A stretch of 64,000 nucleotides of DNA from Cryobacterium sp. PH31-O1. Its GTDB lineage: Bacteria > Actinomycetota > Actinomycetes > Actinomycetales > Microbacteriaceae. The stretch is from contig NZ_JASITB010000006.1 in the NCBI RefSeq assembly GCF_030063455.1, positions 124,001 to 188,000 of the forward strand, written 5' to 3'. The position numbers were made by a program, and so were the translations under genes. This document shows, piece after piece, positions 41,041 to 49,099 of this stretch (positions are counted from its first letter, which is position 1; every line of letters starts with the position of its first letter). Below the pieces are notes generated by a model. That model was not told the DNA's origin. It was given only the letters and a program-made list of their open reading frames with translations, and searched no databases.

Positions 41041-41453
41041 TGAGGGGTTGAAGGCCCGCGGCGAAGGCGAACACGCCGTTCTGCTTGAAGTGGCCATCGC
41101 TCAACTCGAACCACCACGTCAGGTTGAAATTCGTTGCGCGATCCGTTCGCTGGTATCGGCAAACCCGAGGCCTGTGCTCCTTCGGGGCCTAGGCCGTGAC
41201 CGCGCACCGCGGGGTCGACGAAGACATCATAAAGCCAGGCAAACGCGACACTGTCGGTGATGACGCGCGCGTAGGCGACCTGCCAGCTGAACACGCTGTC
41301 ATAGACGCCGAAATGGCGCGAGCCCTCCATCGCTGCGTCCAGCCGTGAGCGTGATCGCCCGGGCGCCCAGTAGGTCTGCTCGCTGATCCAACGGTGCACC
41401 TGGTCACGGTTGATCTCGGCAACGTCGGATGAGAACCGATAATTTGCATTCAT
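41037..41453 (-). pseudogene. GNAT acetyltransferase with replaced C-terminal half
   Basis: From ATG 41453 (GGAG upstream) the first 89 residues match the start of a GNAT acetyltransferase: INRDQVHRWISEQTYWAPGRSR, VAYARVITDSVAFAWLYDVFVDPAVRGHGLG. The acetyl-CoA loop RGHGLG is present but what follows is unrelated Arg-rich sequence up to the stop, overlapping the integrase remnant. In another frame downstream, GLGFADTSERIAQ looks like a stray GNAT C-terminal piece. It is probably an inactive deletion derivative. Confidence 0.65.
41046..41112. repeat. 67-bp diverged direct repeat, copy A
   Basis: This segment aligns without gaps to 42519-42585 in the same orientation, roughly three quarters identical by eye, starting GGTTGAAGG and ending with the identical ATCGCTCAACTCGAACC. 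The two copies flank the truncated GNAT gene and an orphan gene. Confidence 0.7.
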
Positions 41454-41592
41454 CGTCTCCTCTAATCGTGTTGACACGGTTGGTGCTGAGTTCGGTGGCC
41501 TTGACCGATGCCTACCCCGAGTGAGCGAGGCTTTTGCGTTTGTCGGCTGCAGTCAGTGAGTTCGGTGCTTTCTGCTGGCTGGAAACTTCAGC

Positions 41593-42330
41593 TCACGATT
41601 TTTGAATCCAGCTCGTCAGTTTGATTGCGTTGGGATTCACGGTTGAGAGGCTTGACGTCATTTCTGGCGTGATAATGCGCACCAGCGCGTATGCAGAGAA
41701 TTGGCCAGCCGGGTGCATGAACTTCCCGAAGGAGAGAAGACCATCTGCGAAATCATATTCTTCAAAGAACTCATCAATGAGTCTGAGATCGTGCGGTGTC
41801 CAATCGACTTCCACAACAGCTAGCGCATGACCCAGAATTGGCTTCAGCGCGTGCTCGACTGGCGCGGAATCTGTTGCGCAGGCTATGCCAATCCATCCAT
41901 CTGTCATGTTGTACGCGCAGTAGAAGAGTAATGAGTCGTCGCTCAGCTCTTGGGTGATGCCCAGAACGGTGGAGGCGAGAACTTCGTTTCTGGCAAGCCG
42001 GCCCGCGGGCACAATATCCGGATCAATCCCATCACCGAGCCGGTCGGGCATGGAGATCGGAGCGACGAGATCCACGACGCGGGCATTCCGGATCGACTCT
42101 CCCGCCCAAAACCCTTGAACGGTAACCACACCCTCCATGGCCGAGTCCGATGGGAGATCAGTAGCTACGCTGATGCCTCCAGCGCCCCGGATGACCTGGT
42201 CGTAGAGCCCGTAGGCAACCGCATCAAGTCGCGTGATTCCACCATCGCTGACCAGCCGCCCAGTGGCAAACACCCCATCGTCGACGGAAACCGTTTGATT
42301 CTTCTTTGTGGTCGTTGGCTCATTTTTCAT
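41593..42330 (-). CDS. Orphan protein of unknown function
   Basis: A 245-residue protein starting at ATG 42330 behind a GGGGGG purine run. It has no signal peptide or membrane helix; an acidic central part (DEFFEEYDFADGLLSFG) and scattered aromatic residues suggest a soluble fold. I do not recognise a family. It is alone on the minus strand inside the relic island, between the two 67-bp repeats, and its DNA is visibly richer in A/T than the flanking core genes, which suggests acquisition. Confidence 0.75.
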   Translation of the reverse strand: MKNEPTTTKKNQTVSVDDGVFATGRLVSDGGITRLDAVAYGLYDQVIRGAGGISVATDLPSDSAMEGVVTVQGFWAGESIRNARVVDLVAPISMPDRLGDGIDPDIVPAGRLARNEVLASTVLGITQELSDDSLLFYCAYNMTDGWIGIACATDSAPVEHALKPILGHALAVVEVDWTPHDLRLIDEFFEEYDFADGLLSFGKFMHPAGQFSAYALVRIITPEMTSSLSTVNPNAIKLTSWIQKS

Positions 42331-42518
42331 CTTGTCCCCCCAGAATCGAATTCGTAATGCTTGACTGCGCTGTGGCCAACTGGTGACGCTTATTCTGCAC
42401 GCGAGCCGGGCCAACCGCAAGAAGTCGACGCTTAAGCCGCCGCCGTTTTGGTCGCGAAGCCGCCAAGCACTGCTGCAAACCTCGCCCGCCCAGAGTCGCA
42501 GTTGCTCGCGGCCATTCT

Positions 42519-42585
42519 GGTTGAAGGTCCGCGGCGAGGGTGCGCATGCCTTAGGGCTCGAGGTTGCGATCGCTCAACTCGAACC
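42519..42585. repeat. 67-bp diverged direct repeat, copy B
   Basis: Counterpart of 41046-41112 (same orientation, no gaps). On the minus strand one frame of both copies reads ATSS-x2-AC-x-PSPR-x-FN, a peptide match that suggests a once-coding origin. It lies directly upstream of the lipoprotein gene start. Confidence 0.7.
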
Positions 42586-42608
42586 TCCTCCTCGGTGTGA
42601 TCTAGGCT

Positions 42609-43433
42609 ATGCCTATGATCGGGCAACGTAGAGGATCAGGCATATTTCTCCTTGTGCTGACCGTGCTGCTTGCGGGTTGCTTAGCTGAGGGCTCAAGCGC
42701 GCAGAGTTCCCGTGCTCGGCACCTTCTTGGTGAGGTAGTCAAGTCGGTGGCGGGGGACCGGCCCGATGACATCAACGGTTTTGCGCGGTCCGTTGTATCG
42801 TCTATCGACGGCGACAGGTCTGCGCGCGGTCTGGTGCACCTGGTCGGAATCGAAGAGAAGGAGCCCGCGTCGCTGAGCGAGCCGTTCGGCGTCCTGACGT
42901 TTCGAGTTCAGCTGGCAGGTGGCGAAACTGGAGTGCAGGGTGAGGGGCCGTTCGACGCCTGCTTTGCGGTCGAATTCGACTACTACGGGGTAAGTGACCA
43001 GCGAATATGGGAGAGCTCCGACTATCTTCGCGAAGAGTCGTGTTCCGCGAGTGTCTCTCCTGTCACCCCGCCGATTGACACGAGCATCCACTTTGTTGTG
43101 GCCGACAACGCAGAGGCTGCGGCCACAGAGGTTCTTTCCGACGAGACCTCGCGCTTCAAACCGGACGGCAGTGATATCACGGCGCGAATCTTGGGCCTTC
43201 TCGACGCACCTGTTGGCGAATTTCAGCAGGTTGCCCCGCCGACCGTGATCGTCGACAAGGGAAACGTCGGCGTGGCGATGGGGTCCACGCCGGATGATTG
43301 CGTGCTCGTCTCCCGGATCGACGGCATTGTTTCACGAGTGATGCCGGCCCCCATCTTGCTGGAGCGGGGAGAACTCGGCTGCCAGCCCGGTACAGCGCTC
43401 CAGGACCCCGCGCAGCTTCGATCGCCACATTGA
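42609..43433 (+). CDS. Predicted lipoprotein of unknown function
   Basis: A 274-residue protein whose N-terminus has arginines, a hydrophobic stretch FLLVLTVLLAGC and then the lipid Cys at about residue 24. The exported part contains further cysteines (ACFAVEF, ESCSAS, DDCVLV, LGCQ) that may pair. I recognise no family. It stands alone on the plus strand in the accessory region, directly after repeat copy B. ATG 42615 is an alternative start. Confidence 0.75.
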   Translation: MPMIGQRRGSGIFLLVLTVLLAGCLAEGSSAQSSRARHLLGEVVKSVAGDRPDDINGFARSVVSSIDGDRSARGLVHLVGIEEKEPASLSEPFGVLTFRVQLAGGETGVQGEGPFDACFAVEFDYYGVSDQRIWESSDYLREESCSASVSPVTPPIDTSIHFVVADNAEAAATEVLSDETSRFKPDGSDITARILGLLDAPVGEFQQVAPPTVIVDKGNVGVAMGSTPDDCVLVSRIDGIVSRVMPAPILLERGELGCQPGTALQDPAQLRSPH

Positions 43434-43473
43434 TCCCGGCCCACACCTTGGGGACACGTTGCTGGTGGCCGTG

Positions 43474-43548
43474 TCAGCCGATTCGCGCGGCCAAAGCCAG
43501 GTCCTGAACGGTGACACCGACGTGGTCAAACCGAAGGATTCGAGGCAT
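43474..43548 (-). pseudogene. N-terminal stub of a VOC/glyoxalase-fold protein
   Basis: From ATG 43548 the minus strand reads MPRILRFDHVGVTVQDLALA, the conserved first strand and metal-ligand His of VOC (glyoxalase/bleomycin resistance) proteins, then stops after 25 residues. The remaining domain is absent. A remnant, judged from a short match only. Confidence 0.5.
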
Positions 43549-43713
43549 GGGCAGAGCCTCCAAGAATTGGTTCGACACGGCTACGACGGAGCCTACGACG
43601 AATCCAACACGATTAGCACTGTCGCGACCGGTGCGCCATGATCGAGGTAGGGGCATTGTCGTGAGCGTGCCCGTTTCTGCGGGTATCTCTTCGCCGTGAT
43701 CTTTGGGGATGAC

Positions 43714-44256
43714 ATGGAAGTTTCACAAGCCCAGGCCGACGTGCGCCGCATCTACCGCGCGGGATTTCCTGGACCGTTGGTTTCCGCTATCGTATGGGCC
43801 GCGGCCAGCGCAGTGTTCACGTGGGGGTCGGTGCCTGCGGGCATGGCTACGCTGTTCTTCGGCGGCATGTTGATCTTCCCGCTGAGCACCCTTCTCATGA
43901 AGCTCCTGGGCGGCCCGACCGCCTTGCCGAAGGGGCATCCGTCAGCTGCTCTGGCCCTGCAGTGCGCGTTTACCGTGCCCCTCGGGCTGCTCCCCGCCAT
44001 CGCGCTCGGCAGCTACGAGCCCGTTCTCTTCTTTCCCGCGGCGCTCATAGTCGTTGGAGCGCATTACCTCGTCTTCATCTCGCTCTACGGCATGCGCATA
44101 TTCGCCGTTCTGGCCGGGACGCTGATGCTGATCGGAGTGAGTGCACTCTTTTTTGCGCCAGAACTCGGAGGCATCAGCGGCTGGCTGGGCGCCGGAGTTT
44201 TTCTGCTCTTCGCGGTGCTCTTGTTTCGTGCGCAGGACGAGACCCAGTCGGTTTGA
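43714..44256 (+). CDS. Small integral membrane protein (DUF7010-like)
   Basis: A 180-residue protein with about six hydrophobic segments after a short charged N-terminus (MEVSQAQADVRRIYRAGFPGPLVS). The arrangement 'small amphipathic start, GPLVS..W, LFFGGMLIFPLSTLLMKLLG' reminds me of DUF7010-type membrane proteins; that assignment is weak. ATG 43714 follows GGGGATGAC; a GTG six codons upstream is possible. Function unknown. Confidence 0.75.
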   Translation: MEVSQAQADVRRIYRAGFPGPLVSAIVWAAASAVFTWGSVPAGMATLFFGGMLIFPLSTLLMKLLGGPTALPKGHPSAALALQCAFTVPLGLLPAIALGSYEPVLFFPAALIVVGAHYLVFISLYGMRIFAVLAGTLMLIGVSALFFAPELGGISGWLGAGVFLLFAVLLFRAQDETQSV

Positions 44257-44436
44257 CCTCATACTCGAGGCCGGTTCCTCTTCGGTAAGCACGTCATCCT
44301 GACCTCGACGGACCGGCGCCGAGAGTCGACGATGACGATCAGGCCGTGCCCGCGGCGCGAGCGACTGTCTTGTCTGCATTGCTACTCATCGAACGGATGC
44401 CTGTGTGCTGTGAGTGTCGTCAGGTAGATTCGGCCC

Positions 44437-44985
44437 ATGACGAAACCACACGGCGTCGGCCCCTACGTGAAAGTGACGCAACGCAGTTGGCCCGAGTGGG
44501 TTGCCCTGATCGACGCGATGGGCGGAAGGCAACTTGCCCATCCCGACATCGTGCCACTGGTGCAGGATGCAATCGCGCATCTGGAGCTGAAGAATCACGG
44601 CTGGTGGGCGCAGGGCATCACGATCGCCTACGAGCAGCACATCGGGCGCCGCATCCCGGGGCAGCAGGGGGACGGCACCTTTGCCGCCAGTGCCAGTAAG
44701 TCAGTATCAGGCTCGATGGACGCGGCAATTGCCGCGTGGATAGCCGTGGTCGACGGGCGCACCTCGTTCAACGGGCTAAAGGTGACAGACAAGCCCAGCA
44801 CTTCCGCCACCGCGAAGTGGCGTTATTGGCGTTGCCAATTGGAGGACGACTCACGGGTCAATGTCACGGTCAACGAAACGGCAGCCGGCAAGTGTCGCGT
44901 CGCAGTGCAACACAACCAACTAGTCTCGCCCGAGGCGGCGGTTGAGTGCAAGGCATATTGGAAGACTCAACTCGCACGACTGTGA
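44437..44985 (+). CDS. SRPBCC-like protein with N-terminal DUF4287-type module
   Basis: A 182-residue soluble protein. The N-terminal part (WPEWVALIDAMGG, HPDIVPLVQD, HGWWAQGITIAYEQHIGRR) matches the module seen in actinobacterial proteins that combine a DUF4287-type segment with an AHSA1/SRPBCC-like domain; the rest (FAASASKSVSGSMDAAIAAW, then RVAVQHNQLVSPEA and KAYWKTQLARL) fits a compact SRPBCC fold. The role is unknown. The family placement is from memory of the pattern and moderately sure. The 180 bases upstream show no gene. Confidence 0.75.
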   Translation: MTKPHGVGPYVKVTQRSWPEWVALIDAMGGRQLAHPDIVPLVQDAIAHLELKNHGWWAQGITIAYEQHIGRRIPGQQGDGTFAASASKSVSGSMDAAIAAWIAVVDGRTSFNGLKVTDKPSTSATAKWRYWRCQLEDDSRVNVTVNETAAGKCRVAVQHNQLVSPEAAVECKAYWKTQLARL

Positions 44986-45156
44986 TCAAGGCAGCGCGGC
45001 CGGGTAAGGGCCTGGCGGCACGGATCGGCCTTTAAAGCATCCTGATCGCGTGCCCCCTCGTCTGCCCCGAACATCCCAAGCATCAGCTCAGGGCGTGGCT
45101 TGGAAAAGGCCGGCGGAGAAGCTGGCGGGGGCCAGCGGGCGGGGCCATCCGCGCTC

Positions 45157-47043
45157 CTAGAATGGTGCGGGATTGGGGTCGTCGGCAGTGGGGATATCGG
45201 CCTTGGGGGCGTCCAAGTTCGGCAATGTGGTGTCTGTGGTGTCTGTGGTGTCTGTGGTGGTGGGGTCGTTGTCGCTGGTGGCATTCCAGTCGGAGGTCCA
45301 GGGGTCGTTCAGGGGTGGTGGTGGGGCTGGTTTTGCTGGTGGTGGGTCGGTGTGTTGTCGTGGTGGGCTGATGCGGGTGGCGGGGTCGGTGGCGTAGTGT
45401 TTGCCGGTGGGGCTGGTCCAGTGCAGGGTGCCGTCGGGGGTGGCGATGGCTTTCCAGTCGCTGAAGTGCTTCAGGTTGTGGTGGGCGGGGGAGAGGAAGT
45501 GCAGGTTGGTGGCGGTGGTGGGGCCGCCGAATTGTTTGTCGATGGTGTGGTCGAGGTCGCTGTGGCCGGCGGAGCGGTTGCAGCCGGGGAACCGGCAGGT
45601 TCCATCGCGCAGCCGCAGGTACTTCTTCAGGCTGGCCGGTACCCGGAAGGGTTCTTGGCTGACGTCGAGCACGATGCCGGTGTGGGGGTGGGTGAGGATG
45701 CGCAGGAAACTCGTTGCGGTGCCGGCGAGGCGGCGGGCGGTTTTCGGGTCGATCGGGCCGTAGCCTTCGAGGTCGCCGGGTTGTTCGCTTCGTCCCATCA
45801 GCGTGAGCACCGGCACGGTGATATTGACGTTGGCGGTCAGGCCGGCGCCGAGGCCGCTGCCGGTGACGCCCTGCTGGAGGAGGTCGACGGCGACATCGGC
45901 GCGCAGCTGGCTGAGGGTGCGCTCTTCGTCGGGGCCTTGCAGGCTGAGGGCGGCGTCGGTGACGCGGGTGTAGACCGCCTGAAGGTCCTCACCGGCGGCG
46001 CGCAGCCAGAGGGTGGCCATGCCGTCCTTGTCGGGGAAGAACTGCACTCGGCGATCAGCCAGGCACCGGGCGCGACGCAGGGTGATGCTGTCGGGGTGGA
46101 AGCGTTCGCGTAGTTTGCGGGCCTTACCGTCGAACTGGGTGGGGGTGAGCCTGCGGGCGTGCGGGAGGAGCACCGCTTCCAGTTCGGCGCGAGCGGGCTG
46201 CGGCACGGAGCCGAGCTGGTCGAGCAGCCGGCGGGCATGGCGGAGGGAGATCTCGCCGCTGCGGAGCGCGGTGAGAGTATCGGGCCGCTCGACCACCAGT
46301 TGCCGGCTCTCCTGGAGCAGGCCGGAGGCGGTGCCGGAGGGGATGCGCAGCGCGCACGCCATCTCCGCGACCAGGCCCTGCTGCGCGGCGAAGGTCGCAT
46401 CCCAGTCATGTTCGTGGCCCGGCCCGGACAGGGGCCGGCCGGTTTCGGCGGTGTTGGTGGTGTAGTCCCACGCCTCGGTAAGGACGTCGGCTTTGCCGGC
46501 TTGGGCCCAGGCGATGATCTTCTCGAGGTAGAGCACCCGGTCCACGAACTGCGCCTGATGCCGCTGGAACGGACTCAGCGACTCGGCCGGGCCGCCGTCG
46601 GCCGGGTCGGGGTGCTCGGCCGGGTCGGGGTGCTCGTCCGGGCGAAAATCGGCCGAGAGAAAATCGGCCGGGCGGAAATCGTCCGGGCGGAAATCGTCCG
46701 GAAGGAAATTGGCCGCGAGGTACTCGGTGTAGAGGAACTCCTCGCGGAGGTCCTGGTCGAACAGGTGCTCGGGCGGCACCGCGGCGAACACCTCGGTCAG
46801 GTCCAGGCCAGCCGGGATGGGCGGGCCGTCAGCGAGCCGGGGGTTCTGCGCCGCCGCCGCTTTGGCAGCAGCGGCATCGGAAGCTTCTTCGGCCTCCCAG
46901 ACCACCCGGCATTCCTCCCGGAACGCAGCCTTCCAGGCTCGGTCTTCATCGGACGACCAGTACGCATAGTCGCTGTCGGGCAGCCCCGCCAAGAAGCGCT
47001 CAATCACGCCCTGCTCGTGGGGGGTGTCGCCGCTCTGGCTCAT
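45157..47043 (-). CDS. DUF222 and HNH endonuclease domain protein (13E12 repeat family)
   Basis: A 628-residue protein. A long central helical DUF222 region (about 145-440) is followed by the HNH nuclease fold: CRFPGCNRSAGHSDLDH, then NLHFLSPAHHNLKHF and the WTSPTGKHY end (about 475-560). Two low-complexity inserts are unusual: near residues 110-150 the pentapeptide-like run DDFRPDDFRPADFLSADFRP plus HPDPAEHPDPA, and a C-terminal DTTDTTDTT run. Such genes are multi-copy in actinobacteria; their job is not established. Frequently they behave as mobile, HNH-type selfish genes (inference). Confidence 0.9.
   Translation of the reverse strand: MSQSGDTPHEQGVIERFLAGLPDSDYAYWSSDEDRAWKAAFREECRVVWEAEEASDAAAAKAAAAQNPRLADGPPIPAGLDLTEVFAAVPPEHLFDQDLREEFLYTEYLAANFLPDDFRPDDFRPADFLSADFRPDEHPDPAEHPDPADGGPAESLSPFQRHQAQFVDRVLYLEKIIAWAQAGKADVLTEAWDYTTNTAETGRPLSGPGHEHDWDATFAAQQGLVAEMACALRIPSGTASGLLQESRQLVVERPDTLTALRSGEISLRHARRLLDQLGSVPQPARAELEAVLLPHARRLTPTQFDGKARKLRERFHPDSITLRRARCLADRRVQFFPDKDGMATLWLRAAGEDLQAVYTRVTDAALSLQGPDEERTLSQLRADVAVDLLQQGVTGSGLGAGLTANVNITVPVLTLMGRSEQPGDLEGYGPIDPKTARRLAGTATSFLRILTHPHTGIVLDVSQEPFRVPASLKKYLRLRDGTCRFPGCNRSAGHSDLDHTIDKQFGGPTTATNLHFLSPAHHNLKHFSDWKAIATPDGTLHWTSPTGKHYATDPATRISPPRQHTDPPPAKPAPPPPLNDPWTSDWNATSDNDPTTTDTTDTTDTTLPNLDAPKADIPTADDPNPAPF
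46601..46711. repeat. In-frame tandem repeats inside the DUF222 gene
   Basis: Two identical 18-bp units (GCCGGGTCGGGGTGCTCG, 46601-46636) adjoin five 15-bp units (46637-46711; consensus near TCCGGGCGGAAATCG). Both lengths are multiples of three, so copy number can change without breaking the gene. Confidence 0.8.
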
Positions 47044-47165
47044 AGAACAAGTGTACCAAGCTCAACCCGCAAAGTCGAGGGATTCTCACATGTGCTGGGA
47101 TTTCTGACCGAAGCTGCATTCGCACTGGAGGTCGGGTTTTCGAGACCGGTCCGTGCGACCCCGAA

Positions 47166-47561
47166 CTAATAGCGATCGGGGATAGCGGCCACCGCGTCGA
47201 TCTCGACCAGCGCGCCTGCCCGCGCCGGTGTGACGGCGAGCACCGTGACGGTGGTTCGGCGATCTCCCCAAACTGCAGCGGTCGCGGCATAGGCCTCGCC
47301 GGGGTCGATGCCAATCGCGAGGTAGATCGTCAGTTTCACCACGTACTCGGGGCCGGTCCCAGCTTCGGCGAGGACGGCGAGCACATTGCGCAGTGCCTGC
47401 TCGGTCTGCGCGCCGAGCCCCTCAAGAAGCGCGCCCGTGCTGTCGGAACCGTTTTGCCCGCCAACGTACAGCGTCGGCCCCGCCGGAGCGATCATGCCCT
47501 GCGCGAAGGCGTGGCTGCGAAAAAGCTCGGGCGGGTCGATCGGTGTGGGAAGCGAGGTCAT
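47166..47561 (-). CDS. RidA family protein (YjgF/YER057c/UK114)
   Basis: A 131-residue protein with the RidA fold pattern: HAFAQGMIAPAGPTLYVGGQNG, LLEGLGAQTEQALRNVLAVLAEAGT, VVKLTIYL and the C-terminal RTTVTVLAVTPARAGALVEIDAVA. The Arg of PARAG... occupies the usual catalytic-arginine neighbourhood, but RidA subfamilies differ. It overlaps the upstream DHFR-like gene by 4 bases, suggesting one transcript. It may deaminate reactive enamines/imines. Confidence 0.85.
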   Translation of the reverse strand: MTSLPTPIDPPELFRSHAFAQGMIAPAGPTLYVGGQNGSDSTGALLEGLGAQTEQALRNVLAVLAEAGTGPEYVVKLTIYLAIGIDPGEAYAATAAVWGDRRTTVTVLAVTPARAGALVEIDAVAAIPDRY

Positions 47562-48109
47562 GGTGCGCGCAGGCCGTAGGTGAGCAGCGCGTTGCCCTTG
47601 CTCGTCATCAAGGAATTCTGCAACGCCAGCCGGGTCATCGGGTCGGTCGGTTCGAACAGGTGACGGCCTTCGCCCGCGATGACGGGGTGCGTCATCACGG
47701 TGAGGGAGTCGAGCAGGCCGGCGAAGAGAAGTTGACGCACCAGCGAAATGCCGCCAACCAGCGAGATTTCGCCGCCCTCGGTGTTCTTCAGGTCGGTCAC
47801 GAATTCGTTCAGGTCGCCGGTGATCAGCGTGGAATTCCGCCAGGCCAGGTCGCCGGTGAGCGTGCGCGAGGCGACGAACTTCGGCACTGGATTGATGAAG
47901 GAGCCGAACGGATCGTCATTCTCGGCGCTGGGCCAATAGCCAGCCCACTGCTCGTAGCCGACCCTACCGAGCAGCACCGTGTCGACCCGGTTCATCATGG
48001 CGGTCATCTCGACGCCCAGCTCCTCGTCGAAGCTGTCGAATTGCCAGAGGTTCGGCGACTCCACCACGCCATCGAGGGACATGAACAGGCCGGCGGTCAG
48101 TTTTCGCAT
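47558..48109 (-). CDS. Dihydrofolate reductase family protein (RibD C-terminal-like)
   Basis: A 183-residue protein starting MRKLTAGLFMSLDGVVESP, with DTVLLGRVGYEQWAGYWP, FVASRTLTG, LVGGISLVRQLLFAGLLDSLTVMTHPVIAGEGRHLF, the pattern of RibD-C/DHFR-like reductases common in actinobacteria. These bind NADPH; substrates of this branch are generally unknown. ATGA overlap with the RidA gene. Confidence 0.88.
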   Translation of the reverse strand: MRKLTAGLFMSLDGVVESPNLWQFDSFDEELGVEMTAMMNRVDTVLLGRVGYEQWAGYWPSAENDDPFGSFINPVPKFVASRTLTGDLAWRNSTLITGDLNEFVTDLKNTEGGEISLVGGISLVRQLLFAGLLDSLTVMTHPVIAGEGRHLFEPTDPMTRLALQNSLMTSKGNALLTYGLRAP

Positions 48110-48146
48110 CAGAGTTCTCCCAAGTTCGGTGAAATGCTAGTACCGA

Positions 48147-49073
48147 TCAGCGCAGTCGGTCGAGATAGCGCAGAATGACGCCCTCGCGCAGCGCCCACGG
48201 TGAGACCTCGAGTTCCGCAGCCCCGAACGCAGCCATAGCCGCTCCGAGCACAATACCTCCGGCGACGATCTGAAAGGTGCGGTCGGCGGTGATGCCCGGT
48301 AGGGCTGGGCGGGCTTCAGCGGGAATGCGGGCGAGACGGGGCACCCAGTCGTCGAGTTCGGTTCGGCCCAGCCGCAGTCGATCCGCGGCTCCGACGCCGT
48401 CTGACGTCGTGCCGGCCAGTCGCGCCAGGGAACGAATCGCCTTCGACGATCCGACAATGTGCTGCGGTGCCGGCAACTGGGCGAACGCGCCCACCGCATC
48501 GCGCAGAACGGATGCCGCATGCCCCCGCAGCGCAGACACCTCCTCCGGCAGCGGAGGATCGTGGTGCAGGAACCCGATCGTGCTGCGCCCAGCGCCGAGC
48601 GGCAGCGACAGAGCGACGTCGGGAAACTCACTGCCACCGGCCGCGATCTCCAAGGACCCGCCGCCGATGTCGAACAGCAGAATATTGCCGGCCGACCAGC
48701 CGTACCAACGTCGCACGGCCAGAAAAGTCAGCCGGGCTTCGTCTTCACCCGACAATACCTGCAGGGCGACACCGGTTTCTCGTTCGACACGGTCCAGCAA
48801 CTCCGGGCCGTTGGTTGCGTCGCGCAGGGCTGAGGTGGCGAATGGCAGCAGTTCGTCGATATTGTGCCGCGTCGCGACATCCGCTGCGTGCTGCACGGCA
48901 GAGAGAACCTCCGCGACGCCCTCGTCATTGATGGCGCCCTCTGGCGTGATGTAGCGCATGAGACGCAGCACACTCTTGTCGGCGGCCATCGGCACGGGCG
49001 GAGCGCCTTCGTGCGCGTCGACGACCAACAGATGGACGGTATTGGAACCGACGTCGAGAACTCCTAGGCGCAC
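48147..49073 (-). CDS. Ppx/GppA family phosphatase
   Basis: A 308-residue ASKHA-fold phosphatase related to exopolyphosphatase and pppGpp phosphatase. The phosphate-1 motif VLDVGSNTVHLLVVD at the N-terminus and the phosphate-2 motif LLFDIGGGSLEI are intact, with FATSALRDATNG between. GTG 49073 gives the family start; the long in-frame extension upstream reads through the next gene's 3' end and is rejected. This shorter form, lacking the HD-like C-terminal domains of E. coli GppA, is the usual actinobacterial form. It is directly downstream of the Ig-like membrane protein gene. Confidence 0.9.
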   Translation of the reverse strand: MRLGVLDVGSNTVHLLVVDAHEGAPPVPMAADKSVLRLMRYITPEGAINDEGVAEVLSAVQHAADVATRHNIDELLPFATSALRDATNGPELLDRVERETGVALQVLSGEDEARLTFLAVRRWYGWSAGNILLFDIGGGSLEIAAGGSEFPDVALSLPLGAGRSTIGFLHHDPPLPEEVSALRGHAASVLRDAVGAFAQLPAPQHIVGSSKAIRSLARLAGTTSDGVGAADRLRLGRTELDDWVPRLARIPAEARPALPGITADRTFQIVAGGIVLGAAMAAFGAAELEVSPWALREGVILRYLDRLR

Positions 49074-49099
49074 ATTGGTACGATACAGCCTGCGGCGGC

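Noticed and set aside
41046-42585. Composite transposon or insertion sequence bounded by the 67-bp repeats
   Set aside because: Repeats are direct, diverged and there is no transposase between them.
40805-45156. Second copy of the tRNA 3' end as attR of an integrated element
   Set aside because: No duplicate of the T-arm/acceptor end was found by reading downstream; either lost or outside the window.
45100-46113. Plus-strand Gly/Val-rich open frame opposite the DUF222/HNH gene
   Set aside because: Composition reflects the complement of the nuclease gene; no family features.
46601-46711. Short regular repeats resembling a CRISPR array
   Set aside because: Units are 15 and 18 bp, contiguous, without spacers and in frame with a coding gene.
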